In this document: positions 40,632-51,917 of the stretch, one piece after another
Layout: every line of letters starts with the position of its first letter
Position numbering within the stretch: position 1 is the first letter of the stretch
NCBI GenBank assembly: GCA_030847615.1
Contig: JAUMIR010000014.1
Coordinates: forward strand, 12,562,501-12,626,500
Length of the DNA stretch: 64,000 nucleotides
Direction: 5' to 3'
DNA from: Gambelia wislizenii
Lineage: Eukaryota > Chordata > Lepidosauria > Squamata > Crotaphytidae
Notes under the pieces: generated by a model
The model's database searches: none
Seen by the model: only the letters and a program-made list of their open reading frames with translations
What the model was told of the DNA's origin: nothing
Made by a program: the position numbers and the translations under genes

Positions 40632-41812
40632 CTACCGTATATTCTGGTGTAAAAGATGACTTTTAAACCCAGGAAAATCTCCTCAAAAGTAAGGGGGTGG
40701 TCTTATACTCTGGGTGTACAGACCCGCGGTGGGGCTGCCAGCCCCATCTCAGACTCAGGAGAGACGAGAGGTGGCTAGCAAGCTCCCCACCCCAGCCAGA
40801 CACCCCTCCGCCTTTCCTGAACCCTCTCCTCTGCCTTCACCCCCTTTGCGGACAAAGCGAAGGCGGAGGAGAGGGGCGATTGTAGCAGTTTGCCTCACCC
40901 GCTGCCCGATCTCCTGTGTCTTCGCTCCCTTCGCAAAGGGAGCAAAGACACAGGAAATTGGGCAGGGGGTGAGGCAAAGCGTGTACATTTGCCCCTCTCC
41001 TCCGCCTTCACCCCCTTTGGGGAGGAAGTGAAGGCAAAGGACAGGGGGGAATGTAGCGGTTTGCCTCACCCGCCGCCCAATCTCCTGCATCTTCATTGCC
41101 TTCACAAAGGGAGCGAAGATACAGGAGATCGGGTGGGGGGTGAGGCCAGCCAGCCAAACCTCCGTCTTTCCCCTGGCAAAGCAAGGGAAATGCGGAGGTT
41201 TGGCTGGCTGTGCTTTCCCAACTCACAGTGGGCTCCTTGCAAGTTGGGAACGACGGGAGCTGACTAGGAAGCTTCCCCCCCAGCCAGCCACCCCTCCGAG
41301 GTGGCTAGGAAGCTTCCTAGCCAGCTCCTGTCCTTCCCGAGTCCGAGATGGGGCTGGCAGCCCCATCTCAGACTGGGGAAAGATGGGAGCTGGCTAGGAA
41401 GCTTCCCCCCCCCCCAGCCAGCCACCCTTCTGAGGTGGCTAGGAAGCTTCCTAGCCAGCTCCCATACTTCCTGACCCATCGCGGGATGGGGAGGCGTGGG
41501 AGGTGGCTGGGAGACTGGGGAATCGCAGGACTGGGGAATCTCCCTAGCCAGCCAGACATCTCCCGCGATTCCCCAACCAGCATGCGGGCTCCCGATCGTG
41601 GCTTCGGGGAGGGTGGAAGGGTGGCTGGCTGGAGAGGGGGAGGCTTTCTAGCTACCACCTGCCCTCCCTGAAGCCCGATCATGGCTTTGGGAAGGGTGGG
41701 TGGTGGTGGGTAGTCTTATATGGTGAGTATATCCCAAACTGTATATTTTAACTCAGAAATTTGGGGGGCGTCTTATATGCCCAGTCATTTTATATGCTGG
41801 AATATTTGGTAG
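40632..41812. mobile_element. GC-rich TIR element made of serial hairpins
   Basis: The ends CTACCGTATATTCTGGTG and GCTGGAATATTTGGTAG are inverted. Next to them, TTAAACCCAGGAAAATC and TCTTATACTCTGGGTGTA (left) and AGTCTTATATGGTGAG and GGGCGTCTTATATGCCC (right) fit the vertebrate MITEs with a 'TATAAGACGAC' motif. The interior (40760-41700) is a row of palindromes: CTCCTGTGTCTTCGCTCCCT and its inverse at 40905-40955, the same again at 41080-41130, AACCTCCGTCTTTCCCCT at 41157 and GAAGCTTCCTAGCCAGC at 41320 and 41440. Frames of 60-125 codons on both strands here arise from the GC content and are not genes. Confidence 0.7.
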
Positions 41813-41888
41813 TTTCCTGGGACAGATCAGAAGTGTGTATGTGGCTTCCAGTGTAGATCACAGGAACATGGCCTGGATGCAAAGAAAA

Positions 41889-41949
41889 CTTTGTGGTTGT
41901 TGTGTACATTCAGGTTGTTTCTAAATTTGGGTGACTCTAAAGTGACCCT
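41889..41949 (-). mobile_element. tRNA-derived SINE, tail part (split copy)
   Basis: TTTGTGGTTGTTGTGTACATTC and GTGACTCTAAAGTGACCCT, the tail complement. The body resumes at 42174. Confidence 0.8.
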
Positions 41950-42173
41950 GGACTTTATCACACTATGCTATTATAGTGCTATTATTCTACTTTAACTGCT
42001 ATAGCTACCTCCTGTGGAATTATGGGGTTTGTAGCTTAGTGAGGCCTAAGAGCTCTCTGGCTGAGAATTCTAAATGTCCCTCCCTAAACTGCAAATCCCA
42101 GGATTCCACAGGAGGCAGCTATAGCAATTATAGTGGAGTAATAGTGCTATAACAATATAGTGTGATAATCTCC
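41950..42173. mobile_element. Palindromic MITE, copy P8, inside a SINE
   Basis: GGACTTTATCACACTATGC and ATAGTGTGATAATCTCC are the ends. The SINE text on each side is GTGACCCT and CCTATCATGG, so the duplication is at most 3-4 bases (CCT or CCCT). Confidence 0.87.
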
Positions 42174-42352
42174 CCTATCATGGAGTTTTCTTGGCAAGAT
42201 TTATTCAAAGGGGGTTTGCTTTTGCCTTCCTCTGAGGCTGAGAGAGTGTGACTTACCCAATGTCACCCAGTGGGTTTCCCTAGCTGAGCAGGGATTTGAA
42301 CTCTGGTCTCTAGAGTAATAATCCAACGTTCAAACCAGTATATTATGCTGTC
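42174..42352 (-). mobile_element. tRNA-derived SINE, body and head (split copy)
   Basis: CCTATCATGGAGTTTTCTTGG, GAGGCTGAGAGAGTGTGACT, CACCCAGTGGGTTTCCC and GGGATTTGAACTCTGG, ending ATATTATGCTGTCCCC. Confidence 0.85.
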
Positions 42353-43792
42353 CCCACTTCAAAACTCCTATTTGTTCATTTAAAATTGTTTTACCTTGAA
42401 ATTAATTAAACTATCGTACTCTAATCATGAACAGAAATGAACAGGGATTCTTATATCCATTTGCATTTGTTAGAGAACTGGCTGGGGAATGTAAAATTTG
42501 TTGGCTTTGCAGCAGTCTTGCTTTCAATTAATGAAAAACATACTTAATGTAAGTAAACTGAAATAACTCAATTAATTATAACTTAATTAATTACTGAATC
42601 AGTAGCTTAATAGCTTAATCATGGAATAAAGTTTAAGGTTGAAAATCCAACCTAAATCAATCAGTCAAATTAAAAAAATCTAATTAAGTTACTCCCTTTG
42701 TTTGAAAAATTCTAGCTTAATTTCTAACCCAATTGATTTTAATTAATTAGTTCTAATCACTGAGCGAGGGAAAGGGGAGTTGATACTTGTAGTAGGTCTG
42801 CACCCTGACATGACATCATCCTGACACTTTTGCACTGTAGAGTTTGCGTTTCCACCTGTTGCAACATATGAGTGAATCTTTGGAGAGAAGTCTGAGTTGA
42901 GAAGCCCATTTTCTCTTTTCTGAACTGCTTCTGGGGGAGTTCTATGCAGATTGAAAACAAAGAGTAGGATGCAGAAATATATTGACCACATCTGGCTGGG
43001 CAAGATGTGACCCAATGGCCAACCATTTTCCAAAGGGCACTGACATGTTTGTGGTGCTTGTGGATCAGTTTGATTACCAATAATTTCTCTTTCTTTTCCC
43101 CTCTTGTATGTGAACAAGTAAACATCTTCAGATTTGCCATTGCCAGCCAACCAACCTTCCTTCCTTCCTTCCTTCCTTCCTTCCTTCTGAAGACCTGACT
43201 CCTTAGATTACCAGTTCTTCTTGATTCTAGAAGAAAGACCCTGTGCCTTGCCTACCTCTGCCACTCTCCCTCCTGTGCCCTGTTATTCCCTCTGAAGCTG
43301 GCTGGCAGCTGCTGTCTGAGATCAGGCGTGATGCGGCTGGCATCCAGTTCAGGAAACGCAGCCTGGATGCCAGCCAGACCCTACGTTTGATCCAAATACA
43401 GCTGCAGTTGATCTGATCAAGTGAGAGGTTAAGAAGAGAGCATCTGTTATCTAAGGGGGACACTCAGTAGGGGGCTATAAGCTCTTTAGCACTCTTCTCC
43501 TACCCAACCCCCCCCCCACACACATATGACCATTGGACCTGTAGCTGTGACTTGCTAACTTTATTTATTTGATTTATGAGGGATGTCTGTTCCCAGGAGG
43601 TGGATCTTGGAGACAGAGTAATGATACTTCTTGTGTGCCTTCAGCTGTTTTAATCAATGCTGGGCTCACCCAAGGCCATGCATAAGCATCTAATGCAGAT
43701 TATGGCTATATAGCGCATACACACATCATGTGACCTTATTGGATGCCTAAGCCCCAGCTGGAATTTGTAAAGTTACTTTTTGGAAACAATTA
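42353..43792. other. Mostly unassigned stretch
   Basis: 42500-42760 is very A/T-rich with TTAATTA words. A (TTCC)n microsatellite is at 43157-43187. A 60-base SINE scrap (GTGTGCCTTCAGCTGTTTTA) is at about 43632. The 135-codon minus frame 42743-43150 has no domain. Confidence 0.45.
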
Positions 43793-44123
43793 CAGTAGAG
43801 CCCCCACCTCCATGGGGAACATGTCCCTGGACTTATCATGAAACATGGAACCACAGATGAAAGTGAACACTATTGAAATGAATGGCTTCTGGCCCAAGCA
43901 TACCATAGAGTTGTGCTGGAGGACCTAGAGATTCCTTGTGAGAACACCTCTCTAGGCATTTTGTAGGTCCTCCAGCACAACTCTATGGTTGGCTTCTAGT
44001 GGAGGCATACCATAGAATCATGCTGGAGAACCTAGAAAATGCCTAGAGAGGATACATTTTTTTCAGACATGGGTAAGTGAAACCATAGGATATGGGGGTC
44101 CTGTGGATATGGGGGTTGTACTG
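43793..44123. mobile_element. Pogo-like MITE family B, copy T4
   Basis: TA then CAGTAGAGCCCCCACCTCC at the left; ATGGGGGTTGTACTG then TA at the right. AATGGCTTCTGGCCCAAGC, CCTCCAGCACAACTCTATGG and CAGACATGGGTAAGTGAAAC are the family blocks. Confidence 0.85.
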
Positions 44124-44924
44124 TAGTTCTCGTTACCAGTATGCCAAACCTTCGACTTCAGCTCCTCTCTTTTTCTACTGTCCCACTCCTTCGTAAATGT
44201 CAAATGTATATTAATAGTAATCAATTTACTGGGGTAAAATGGTAGCACAAAGCATTTTATCGCCACCACGTGAATTATCAGACTCCGTAGATTGATAGAA
44301 CGTAAAACAGATTTATTTGATCAAAAGTTTTGAACCAGAAACCTTCTGAAATTCTTATGAAACTATATAAGCCACAAACTTGATATTTAATGTTAAAAGT
44401 TTTTGTTTTGAAGCTGGAGTTTGGAGTTCGCCTGTCTCTGACTCCAGCTGAAATGGCTTCTGAGTCCATGACTTCAACAACTTGGATTCCAACTCTTCAT
44501 CCCCACTTATTACAGTTTTGTAACACAATCCTATTGTTAGTCTAGACTAGAGTAAACCCATTGAATCAATGGGATCTACCTGTGTTGGTTCACCATTCAG
44601 CAATTTAGTCAATAAGTCTACTTTAGTTGGGAGTAACCAGTAGAATTCAGACCATTATGTCCCTTCTTGCATTGGTTCTTGCATTTCTGCACATCTTTCA
44701 TTTATGTTGCTTTTGTGGGGGTTTAGTAAAAGAATGGCATGGAAATTGAAACATTTCTCTCCAAATGTCAGTAAAAAGGAACTTGTTACACATTGCATCA
44801 GTAAAGAAAGTTCACCTTCAATCGTTCTGAATTGCCATGTTGCTTTTGGAATATAGCTTGTTGCACCCTTTGTCACTTTGTTATGACCTTGTTATCCCGC
44901 CAAGGAAACTAGTTATAGTTCACT
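44124..44924. other. Unassigned stretch
   Basis: No repeat family was recognised. Short open frames only. Confidence 0.4.
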
Positions 44925-45225
44925 ACAAATTTGTTTGTTTGTTTGTTTTATTCCAATCCTGCCCTTCCCCCCCGTGTGGTACCCAAGTTGGCTTACAACA
45001 AATGAAAACAAAGTACAGTACAGCTGAAATGTTAACATGTAAAACTGTAAAATAAATCAATAAACAATTCTGTGAAAAGGACACAATTAAGAGTTTACAA
45101 CACATTTTAAACTTTGTAAAACAACAACAACAGCACACTCTGTTAAAAGACACTGCATGAATTAAGGGCCAAAGGTCTGTTGTCTGAATAAAAAAGGTAT
45201 TTGCCTACCGGCAGAAGGAAAACAA
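44925..45225 (-). mobile_element. L2-clade LINE 3'-UTR, antisense
   Basis: TTTGTTTGTTTGTTTG, TTCCAATCCTGCCCTTCC and ACCCAAGTTGGCTTACAAC mirror the layout of the other antisense L2 tails; A/T-rich spacer text follows. The coding block itself is not seen. Confidence 0.55.
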
Positions 45226-45229
45226 AAAG

Positions 45230-45353
45230 AGCTTAGAGACACCATGTACAGCATAACTCTATGGACCTCCAGATGCCTAGAGAGACCTTCCTCTTCGACT
45301 GCAGGTAAGTGAAACCGTGGCTATCAATCCCATGTAAACAGGGGGCAACTTCT
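45230..45353. mobile_element. Pogo-like MITE family B, partial copy T5
   Basis: ATAACTCTATGGACCTCCAG, CCTAGAGAGACCTTCCTC and CAGGTAAGTGAAACCGTGG form the right half only, ending GGGGGCAACTTCTA. Confidence 0.65.
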
Positions 45354-45356
45354 ATA

Positions 45357-45525
45357 GGTTGACCCCTGTATCCATAGATTTGGTATCCATGGTTTCACTT
45401 ATCCATGTCTGAAAAAAATGTCCTCTCTAGGCATTTCTAGGTCTTCCAATGCATTTCTTTGGTCAACTTCCGGTGTTCATCTCAGTGAAAAGGATAGAGT
45501 TACTGATTATCCATGGTTTCAGGTA

Positions 45526-45563
<38 letters not shown>

Positions 45564-45602
45564 TGTTGGAACATATCCCCCGTGGTTCAGGGTTCAACCT
45601 GT
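45357..45602. mobile_element. Pogo-like MITE family B, copy T6
   Basis: GGTTGACCCCTGTATCCATAG at the left and GGTTCAGGGTTCAACCTG at the right are inverted. A (CT)n(GT)n run is at 45528-45567. Interior TCCTCTCTAGGCATTTC is shared with the other copies. Confidence 0.75.
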
Positions 45603-45754
45603 ATAATAGTCTTTAGATAGAATTAATGAGGCCCAATGGCTTACATGAATGGCCAAGTTTCTTTTTCTCCTCCGCTCCTCCTCATTATTATTTTCACCTG
45701 TTTACTGTTTGAGTTACAGTAACGTGCTCTCTGTGAGGCTGCCTTTGAAAAGTG

Positions 45755-47452
45755 TTCATAGAATCATAGAATTGCAGAGTTGGAAGAGACCACGAGGGCC
45801 ATCCAGTCCAACCCCCTGCCACGCAGGAAATCACGATCAAAGCATCCCCGACAGATGGCCATCCAGCCTCTGTTTAAAGACCTCCAAGGAAGGAGACCCC
45901 ACCACGCTCCGAGGGAGTGTGTTCCACTGCCGAACAGCTCTTACTGTCAAAAAGTTCCTCCTAATGTTGAGGTGGAATCTCTGTTCCTGGAGCTTGCATC
46001 CATTGCTCTGTGTTCCAGTCTCTGGAGCAGCAGAAAACAAGCCTGCTCCATCCTCAGCGTGACATCCCCTCAAATACTTAAACAGGGCTATCATATCGCC
46101 TCTTAACCATCTTTTTTCCAGGCTAAACATACCCAGCTCCCTAAGTTTCTCCTCATAAGGCATCGTTTCCAGACCTTTCACCATTTTAGTCGCCCTCCTC
46201 TGGACACACTCCAATTCGTCAATATCCTTTTTGAATTGTGGTGCCCAGAACTGAACACAGTATTCCAGGTGAGGTCTGACCAAGGCAGAATAGAGCGGCA
46301 CTATTACTTCCCTTGATCTGGACACTATACTTCTATTGATGCAGCCCAAAATCGCATTGGCCTTTTTAGCTGCCGCATCACACTAGGTCTACTAGGACTC
46401 CTAGATCCCTTTCACACGTAGTCTCATTCATCCAGGTCTCCCCCATCCTATATCTATGCATTTCATTTTTCCTCCCTAAGTGCAGTATCGTACATTTCTC
46501 CATATTGAATTTCATTTTGTTAGCTTCGGCCCAGCTCTCCAGTTTATCCGGGTCATCTTGAATTTTGATCCTGTCCTCCAGGGTATTAGCTACTCCTCCT
46601 AATTTGGTGTCATCTGCAAATTTGGTAAATATGCCCCTAATTACCTCATCCAAGTCATTGATAAAGATGTTGAATAGCACTGGGCCCAGGACAGAACCCT
46701 GTGGCATCCCACTGGTCACATCTTTCCAAGATGAAGAGGAGCCATTGCTGAGCACCCTTTGGGTTCGGCCGGTCAACCAATTACAAATCCATTGAACAGT
46801 TAACTTGTCTAGCCCACATTCTACAAGCTTGTTTGCAAGAATGTCATGGGGAACCTTGTCAAAGGCCTTACTGAAATCAAGGTATGCAATGTCCACAGCA
46901 TTCCCTTCATCTACCAAGCTGGTAACTTTATCAAAAAAAGAGATCAGATTAGTCTGGCATGACTTGTTTCTCTGAAACCCATGCTGACTTTTTGTGATTA
47001 TGGCATTGCCTTCTAAATGTTCACAGACTCTCTGTTTAATGATCTGCTCTAGAATCTTCCCTGGTATTGATGTCAGACTAACTGGACGATAATTGTTGGG
47101 ATCCTCTTTTTTCCCCTTTTTGAAGATGGGTACAACGTTTGCCCTCCTCCAGTCTGCTGAGAGTTCTCCTGTTCTCCAGGAGTTCTCAAAGATTATTGCC
47201 AATGGCTCTGAGATTATATTTGCCAGCTCTTTTAATACTCTTGGATGTAGTTCATCTGGTCCTGGAGATTTAAATTCATTTAGATTAAGGAGGTATTCCT
47301 GTATTACCTCTTTGCTTATTCTGTGCTGGATTTCCCCTGTTGTGTCTTCTGTTCCTTTATCCTCAGGTTTGTCACCCTTTTCCTTTTCTGAAAACACTGA
47401 GGCAAAGAAGGTGTTGAGTAATTCTGCCTTTTCTCTGTCCCCTGTTAGCATT
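45755..47452 (-). mobile_element. CR1 LINE, 1.7 kb, antisense
   Basis: It starts GTTCATAGAATCATAGAATT (3' end), then the young-subfamily 3'-UTR and ORF2. The RT core is present. The 5' end is near 47452, where the text changes to L2-like DNA. The wording agrees with 5815 and 22990. Confidence 0.94.
45837..47452 (-). pseudogene. CR1 ORF2 with intact RT core, broken after the RT
   Basis: The reading frame from about 47452 down to 46378 is open for about 358 CR1 codons and includes the RT core. Order: REKAELLNTFFASVF, FKSPGPDELHPRVLKELANI, NNYRPVSLTSIPGKILEQI (about 47045-47100), motif A YLDFSKAFDKVPHDIL (about 46840-46890), PQGSVLGPVLFNIFINDLDE (46650-46705), and the catalytic FADDTKLGG (about 46595-46622). 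It then breaks after CERDLGVLVD, at about 46383, where some 26 bases are missing relative to the 5815 copy. The frame resumes at 46349 with the C-terminal domain, ending [17 protein letters not shown] at 45837. The start is truncated, with no endonuclease or ORF1, so no complete protein is possible. The first 20 codons of the open frame (MPRNGPASG...) belong to the L2-like neighbour. Confidence 0.92.
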
Positions 47453-47484
47453 TTCAGTAACTTCAGTTTTCCCAAAGAGCTGCA

Positions 47485-47830
47485 GCCTGATGCTGGTCCA
47501 TTTCTGGGCACAATTCAGAATGCTGGCAATGACCTATAAAGCCCTTGATGGCTCAGCTCCAGGCTGTTTGAAGGACCATATGTCTGTGTGTGAGCCTGTT
47601 CAAGCGCTAAGATCTTTGGTAGAGGTAGCTTTCTCTGTCTCACTATCTTCTCAGGGTCACTTTGTGGAACAAGGGAGGGTCTTCTCAGTGGCTGCTCCAT
47701 GACTTTGGCCTAGGGAGGCTAGGATGGCTCAGTCCTGACACTCCTTCTGGGAAGTGCCTCAGCTGGACTTTCACTCAACACAAATCAAGTCAGCAAATAT
47801 CTTACACTGGCCTGTTTATTTTTTTTTTTA
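47485..47830 (+). mobile_element. L2-clade LINE C-terminal fragment, sense
   Basis: AATGACCTATAAAGCCCTTG and TGGCTCAGCTCCAGGCTG read as the 'TYKALDGxAPxxL' block, and GAGGGTCTTCTCAGTGGCTG as 'RVFSVAAP'. It abuts the 5' end of the antisense CR1. Confidence 0.65.
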
Positions 47831-48330
47831 AATCACCTGGATCTTCCAACAGATGACAGAAAGGGAGACTGGATAGTAAAATAAAATAACTTACAAAAAG
47901 TAAACATTCAGTTTTTGTACTCTTAATGGGGAGTGGAGGTTCATTCTATCTGTTGAGGAAAGATGACTGGAATCTTGCTGGTGTCTTATGCATGCATAAG
48001 TTCCCCTACAGAAGCAGAATTACATTTTTGTTTGGTGCAGAGTCAGTTCAAGGCTGTGGAAGTGGAATTGCACATCTGGCACCATTATACTTGCTAAACA
48101 CATCTGCCCGAGTTGCGCGTTTGTGTGTGCCTTTGGTCGCATGCTCAAGGCATGGAATTCACTTGTGTAACATTGACATTCAACACAGTCAAGGTAGAAA
48201 TTTGTATTTACAATCCCACTGTAGAATCTCAGCCCATATGATCTACAGAGCCAAGTTTTATTGTCATGAAAGGTCAGTCTTGTGTCCCCCTCCTTCCCTC
48301 CAGCAAGCCTGTGAAAAGTAGGCAGGATTA
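47831..48330. other. Unassigned stretch
   Basis: The 131-codon plus frame 47926-48321 has no recognisable domain and no exon-like neighbours. I do not call it a gene. Confidence 0.4.
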
Positions 48331-48490
48331 AGGTGTGTGTGCCTTCAAGTGGTTTATCGACTTACCCTGACCCCCTGAATTCCATAGGGTTTTCTCAGGG
48401 AAGGAATCCTCAGAGATGGTTTTGCCAGTTCCTTCCTCTGGAATATAGCTTAGATCACCTGATATTCTTTGTCAGTCCTGGGTTTGAGGA
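48331..48490 (-). mobile_element. 5S-derived SINE, antisense, truncated head
   Basis: GTGTGTGTGCCTTCAAGTGG, CCATAGGGTTTTCTCAGGGAAG and TTTTGCCAGTTCCTTCCTC then ATAGCTTAGATCACCTGATATTC. The 5S head is mostly lost. Confidence 0.75.
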
Positions 48491-48495
48491 AAGTT

Positions 48496-48567
48496 CTTTT
48501 TGGACTTCCACTCCAGAAATCCCCTAGCCAACATAGCTGGCTGGGGAATTCTGGGAGTGACAGTCCA
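48496..48567. mobile_element. hAT-like MITE scrap
   Basis: TTTTTGGACTTCCACTCCAG and the inverse GGAGTGACAGTCCAGAAAG lie around CATAGCTGGCTGGGGAATTC. Confidence 0.45.
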
Positions 48568-48639
48568 GAAAGGCACTCCATTCTCTGCCAGTTCCATCCT
48601 GCAGCATTTGAGGAAAAGGAGCCAAGGTAAGATCTTGTG

Positions 48640-48855
48640 TTGCATATGTCGACTTAGGTCAACCCCCTAAATGCCATAGGGTTTCCTTAGGCAAGGAATC
48701 CTCAGAGGTGGTTTTGCCAGTTCCTTCCTCTGGAATATAGCCTATAGTACCTGGGACTTGTTGACAGTCTCCCATCCAAGTACTAACCTGGGCTGACCCC
48801 GTTTAGCTTCCAAGATCAGACAGGATCTAGTGCCTTTGGGGTATTTAGACTGAAG
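48640..48855 (-). mobile_element. 5S-derived SINE, antisense
   Basis: CTTAGGCAAGGAATCCTCAG, TTTTGCCAGTTCCTTCCTC, then the 5S complement: AGTCTCCCATCCAAGTACTA, CTGACCCCGTTTAGCTTCC and AAGATCAGACAGGATCTAG. The internal control region is recognisable but mutated. Confidence 0.88.
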
Positions 48856-49785
48856 GTACAGCAGCTAAAATCCAGGGGCCCAAGTTAATCCTTCTGTCTT
48901 GCAATCTGTCTCCATGTGGGCTGGTGGCATCTCCCTCCCTCCCTCTTCCTATTTTATCTGAGCTCCCCTTTGTGGCGATGTTGATAAACAGGAAAGGTTC
49001 TCTGAGCTGGGAGGAAATTCATCTTGGCGTTACCCTAACTCAGCTTTTCGGATCTGTGTTTCCTGCAGCTTTTCGAATGTATCCTCTTGCAGAGTGCTGC
49101 CCAACTCCTTTCCGCCTGTGATGTTCTCCCGCTCCTTTGCCTGTGACAAAAGAGATCAGACGGCCATACCGCAAACACATACACCCTCAGTTTATTATCT
49201 GGACAGCAGCTGTCCAAAATGCTGCATCTTTTCCATCACTCAGAGAACAGTTCACTTTGAATGGCATGACATGAGTGAGGCTCAGTTTACACAGTTCCAT
49301 ACCCTTCACATGTTCCAATTGATCCCAAGCCATTGTTTATGGCTGCATCCCGACCACCAGATTATCAATGCTTTTGTGTGTGTGTGTACATTCTCTTACT
49401 CTGTACATTTGGGCACATATTTATTTATTTGAACTATGAACTAGCTTGCAAAATTCCATTAAGTGCAGACATGGTTGTGCAACTGTGTTCTGGCTCTAAG
49501 TTTGGCAGGTCCAGATTGTATAAGTTTTAAAAACACAGATCAGTTGCACACAGAGAGAACTGTAAACAAGCGATGCGCCTTCACTTCCAACAGGCATGTA
49601 GTCTAGTCTGAAGTGCCTTAGTTGCTTCAAAGGTGGTGTATTATCTTGTAATAGAGTCAGTAATAACATTTATCAAGGCTGCCAGTATCCTGACATGGGA
49701 GGACTTCAGGTTGGGTGATCAGCATCCACAGAGCTGGAGGCGATGACTTCAAGGTAGACACTTAAAAACATTATCATGATCACCA
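48856..49785. other. Unassigned stretch
   Basis: No recognised family in 930 bases. The 112-codon plus frame 49094-49432 has no domain. Confidence 0.4.
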
Positions 49786-50445
49786 TCATCATTCATTTAA
49801 ATCCTGCCTTTCTCTCAAAAATAAGACTCAAGGTGACTAACAACATACAGTTGGCCTTCCATATCCATGGATTCTTTATCCACATATTCAACTATTCACG
49901 GCTTGAAAATATTCCAGAACACCCCCCCCCAGCAAACCTTGATTTTGACACCATTTTACTCCATCACTGTATATAATGGGACTTGAGCATCCACGGATTT
50001 TGGTATCCACAGGGGGTCCTGGAACCAAACCCTGGTGGATAACAAGGGCCCACTGTACTATATCTAAAAGCAATACAGATTAAAACTGTACAAACACTTC
50101 AATAAAAGTATACACATAAAAAATTAAAAACATTAAAATACATTAAAATTCATTAACAGACAACATACAGAGCTTAAAAACAGCACTCCGTGGTATTAAA
50201 AGCTCACCCCATCAGTTTCTAAAAGCCTGATAACATAAAAATGTTTTAACTTGCTGATGAAAGGAAAGCAAGGATGGGGCTATCCTAGCCTCTCTAGGGA
50301 GGGAGTTCCTAAGTCTGGGTGCAACCACTGAGAAGGCCCTCTCCCATGTTTCCCACCAAAAGAGACTGAAAAGTGGTGGGACAGGAAGAAGGGCCTCTCC
50401 AGATGATATTAGAGCTCTAATGGGCTCATCACAAATCAGCAATTC
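49786..50445 (-). mobile_element. L2-clade LINE tail, antisense, with nested MITE
   Basis: The left edge CATTTAAATCCTGCCTTTCTC corresponds to the 3'-UTR. The right part reads on the minus strand RAFSVVAPRLRNSLPREARI and APSLLSFHQQVKTFLCYQAF (50212-50595). A pogo-like MITE lies at 49848-50055. Confidence 0.8.
49848..50055. mobile_element. Pogo/Tigger-like MITE, copy A3
   Basis: CAGTTGGCCTTCCATATCC and AAGGGCCCACTG with TA on both sides. It sits within an L2 tail, but not at the same site as copy A2. Confidence 0.85.
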
Positions 50446-51917
50446 CCTGCTATGCCAGATTCTGCAGGAGAAAAAGCTGAACCAACAAGTAAAGTCCAAG
50501 TCAGGATGGAGGTGTGCTGAACTGGCAGGGTCAGGGCTCCCAGGCCATGAGCCAGTGGGGGCCAATGGGCACCTTGCCCGGTTTCTCTGACTCAAGCCAG
50601 AAAAACAGTGATGGCAGGAAGAGGAGGTTCAGCAGCTGTTGGTGGGTTGGAGGGAGAGTTCCTGGAGGGCTGAGGGCCTGATGGCCCCCCATCCCATCTT
50701 TCCTTCTTCCCTTCCTTTCCCTTCCCTACCCTACCCTTCCCTTCCCCTCCCCTCTGTTGCCAAGAGGAGGCCTGGATCTTGTCAGTTAGTCTCCGCTAAT
50801 GTAGACCCATTGAATCAGGTGTTGAGTGGTGAGTCAACATCTAGGTGAAACCCTATTGGCTCAGTCAGTCTACTTTATTGGAGACCAAGTGAGGCAAATC
50901 CCTTTGGCCTAAACTGATAGAGATTTAAGCATAGGATTTAGGCCCCTGTAATGTGGGTGAATGTGGTTGCAGTGGCTGTAATAAGTAGCAGCAGGCACTT
51001 TAGGGTGGTTGGGGGGAGTAAAATGAGTCATGCTGCCTCCCCAGACAAGGCACTTCAGCATCATTGGCTGGCTGGCAGAATGGGGCAGAAGTGGGCTGTA
51101 TGAAGAAAAAGATGAGAAAGAGAGGCAGAGAGACAGGCAGTTCCTAGCGTTCCTTAAATGAGGAGAGGAGGAGGCTGCTGGTGGGAAAGAGCTTGCAGCC
51201 ACTGGCGCCATTTTGGATGCTGGTAGCAGAAGATGGAGAGTCCTCCCGGGCCCAGTTCACCAGGCCTGTGGAATTAGGATGGTAAACCTTCAGCTCTGAC
51301 TCAAATTCTGACTCCTTCATGCATGGCAAACGTATCTGAATAGGCAACAACACATTTTAGTGTAGTAAAATGGGTGCCATCACATGAATCACCAGGCAGC
51401 TTAGCTTGATAGAACATAAACATGAAATAAATTTGTTTTATTAGAGACTGCGAACAAGAAAACTTTCCTAAATCCCTTCAAAAGTAAATACACTACGCAA
51501 CAAGCTAGGTGGTTGGTATTGTAAGTTTTTCTTTTGAAGCTGGAGTCAGAGTCTGCACATTCCTCTGACTCCAGCTCCATCCCAACATGCTCCTGATTCC
51601 AACTCCACAGCCCTGCTGGTGAGCAGAGCGAGGAATTGCCGGAGCGTCAATGACTCCAGCCTTCCTAAGTAGGTCAGCAATGAGATGGCCTCCCAAGCAC
51701 AGCTCCACCTTCTCCCTTCCTCCTCAACTCCCTTTCCTCTAGCAAAGGGGGCATCTCTCCACAGTCCTGTGCAAAGTAACTCCCCCACCCCATGAGGGCC
51801 TGTGGAAAAAGGAGGGATCCCCGCTTCCCCTCTCCCCTCTTACCTCCACAGACTAAACTTAGCCCCTGAATCCCAGTCCTGCTGTTGGAATGGTCAGGAC
51901 TCACTTTCTTATTTACA
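50446..51917. other. Unassigned stretch
   Basis: A pyrimidine-rich (CCCTT)n-like tract lies at 50696-50756. No repeat family or exon was recognised. Short frames at 50909-51211 and 51546-51949 (minus) have no domain. Confidence 0.4.

Noticed and set aside
40714..41682. Several 70-125 codon Pro/Arg/Gly-rich frames on both strands
   Set aside because: They lie inside the serial-hairpin TIR element and come from GC-rich palindromes. They overlap each other in most frames and match no family.
45837..47511. An active CR1 retrotransposon
   Set aside because: It is 5'-truncated, lacks the endonuclease and ORF1, and has a frame break at about 46383.
47926..48321. 131-codon plus-strand frame as a possible host exon
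   Set aside because: No domain, no clear splice sites tied to further coding, and repeats on both sides.
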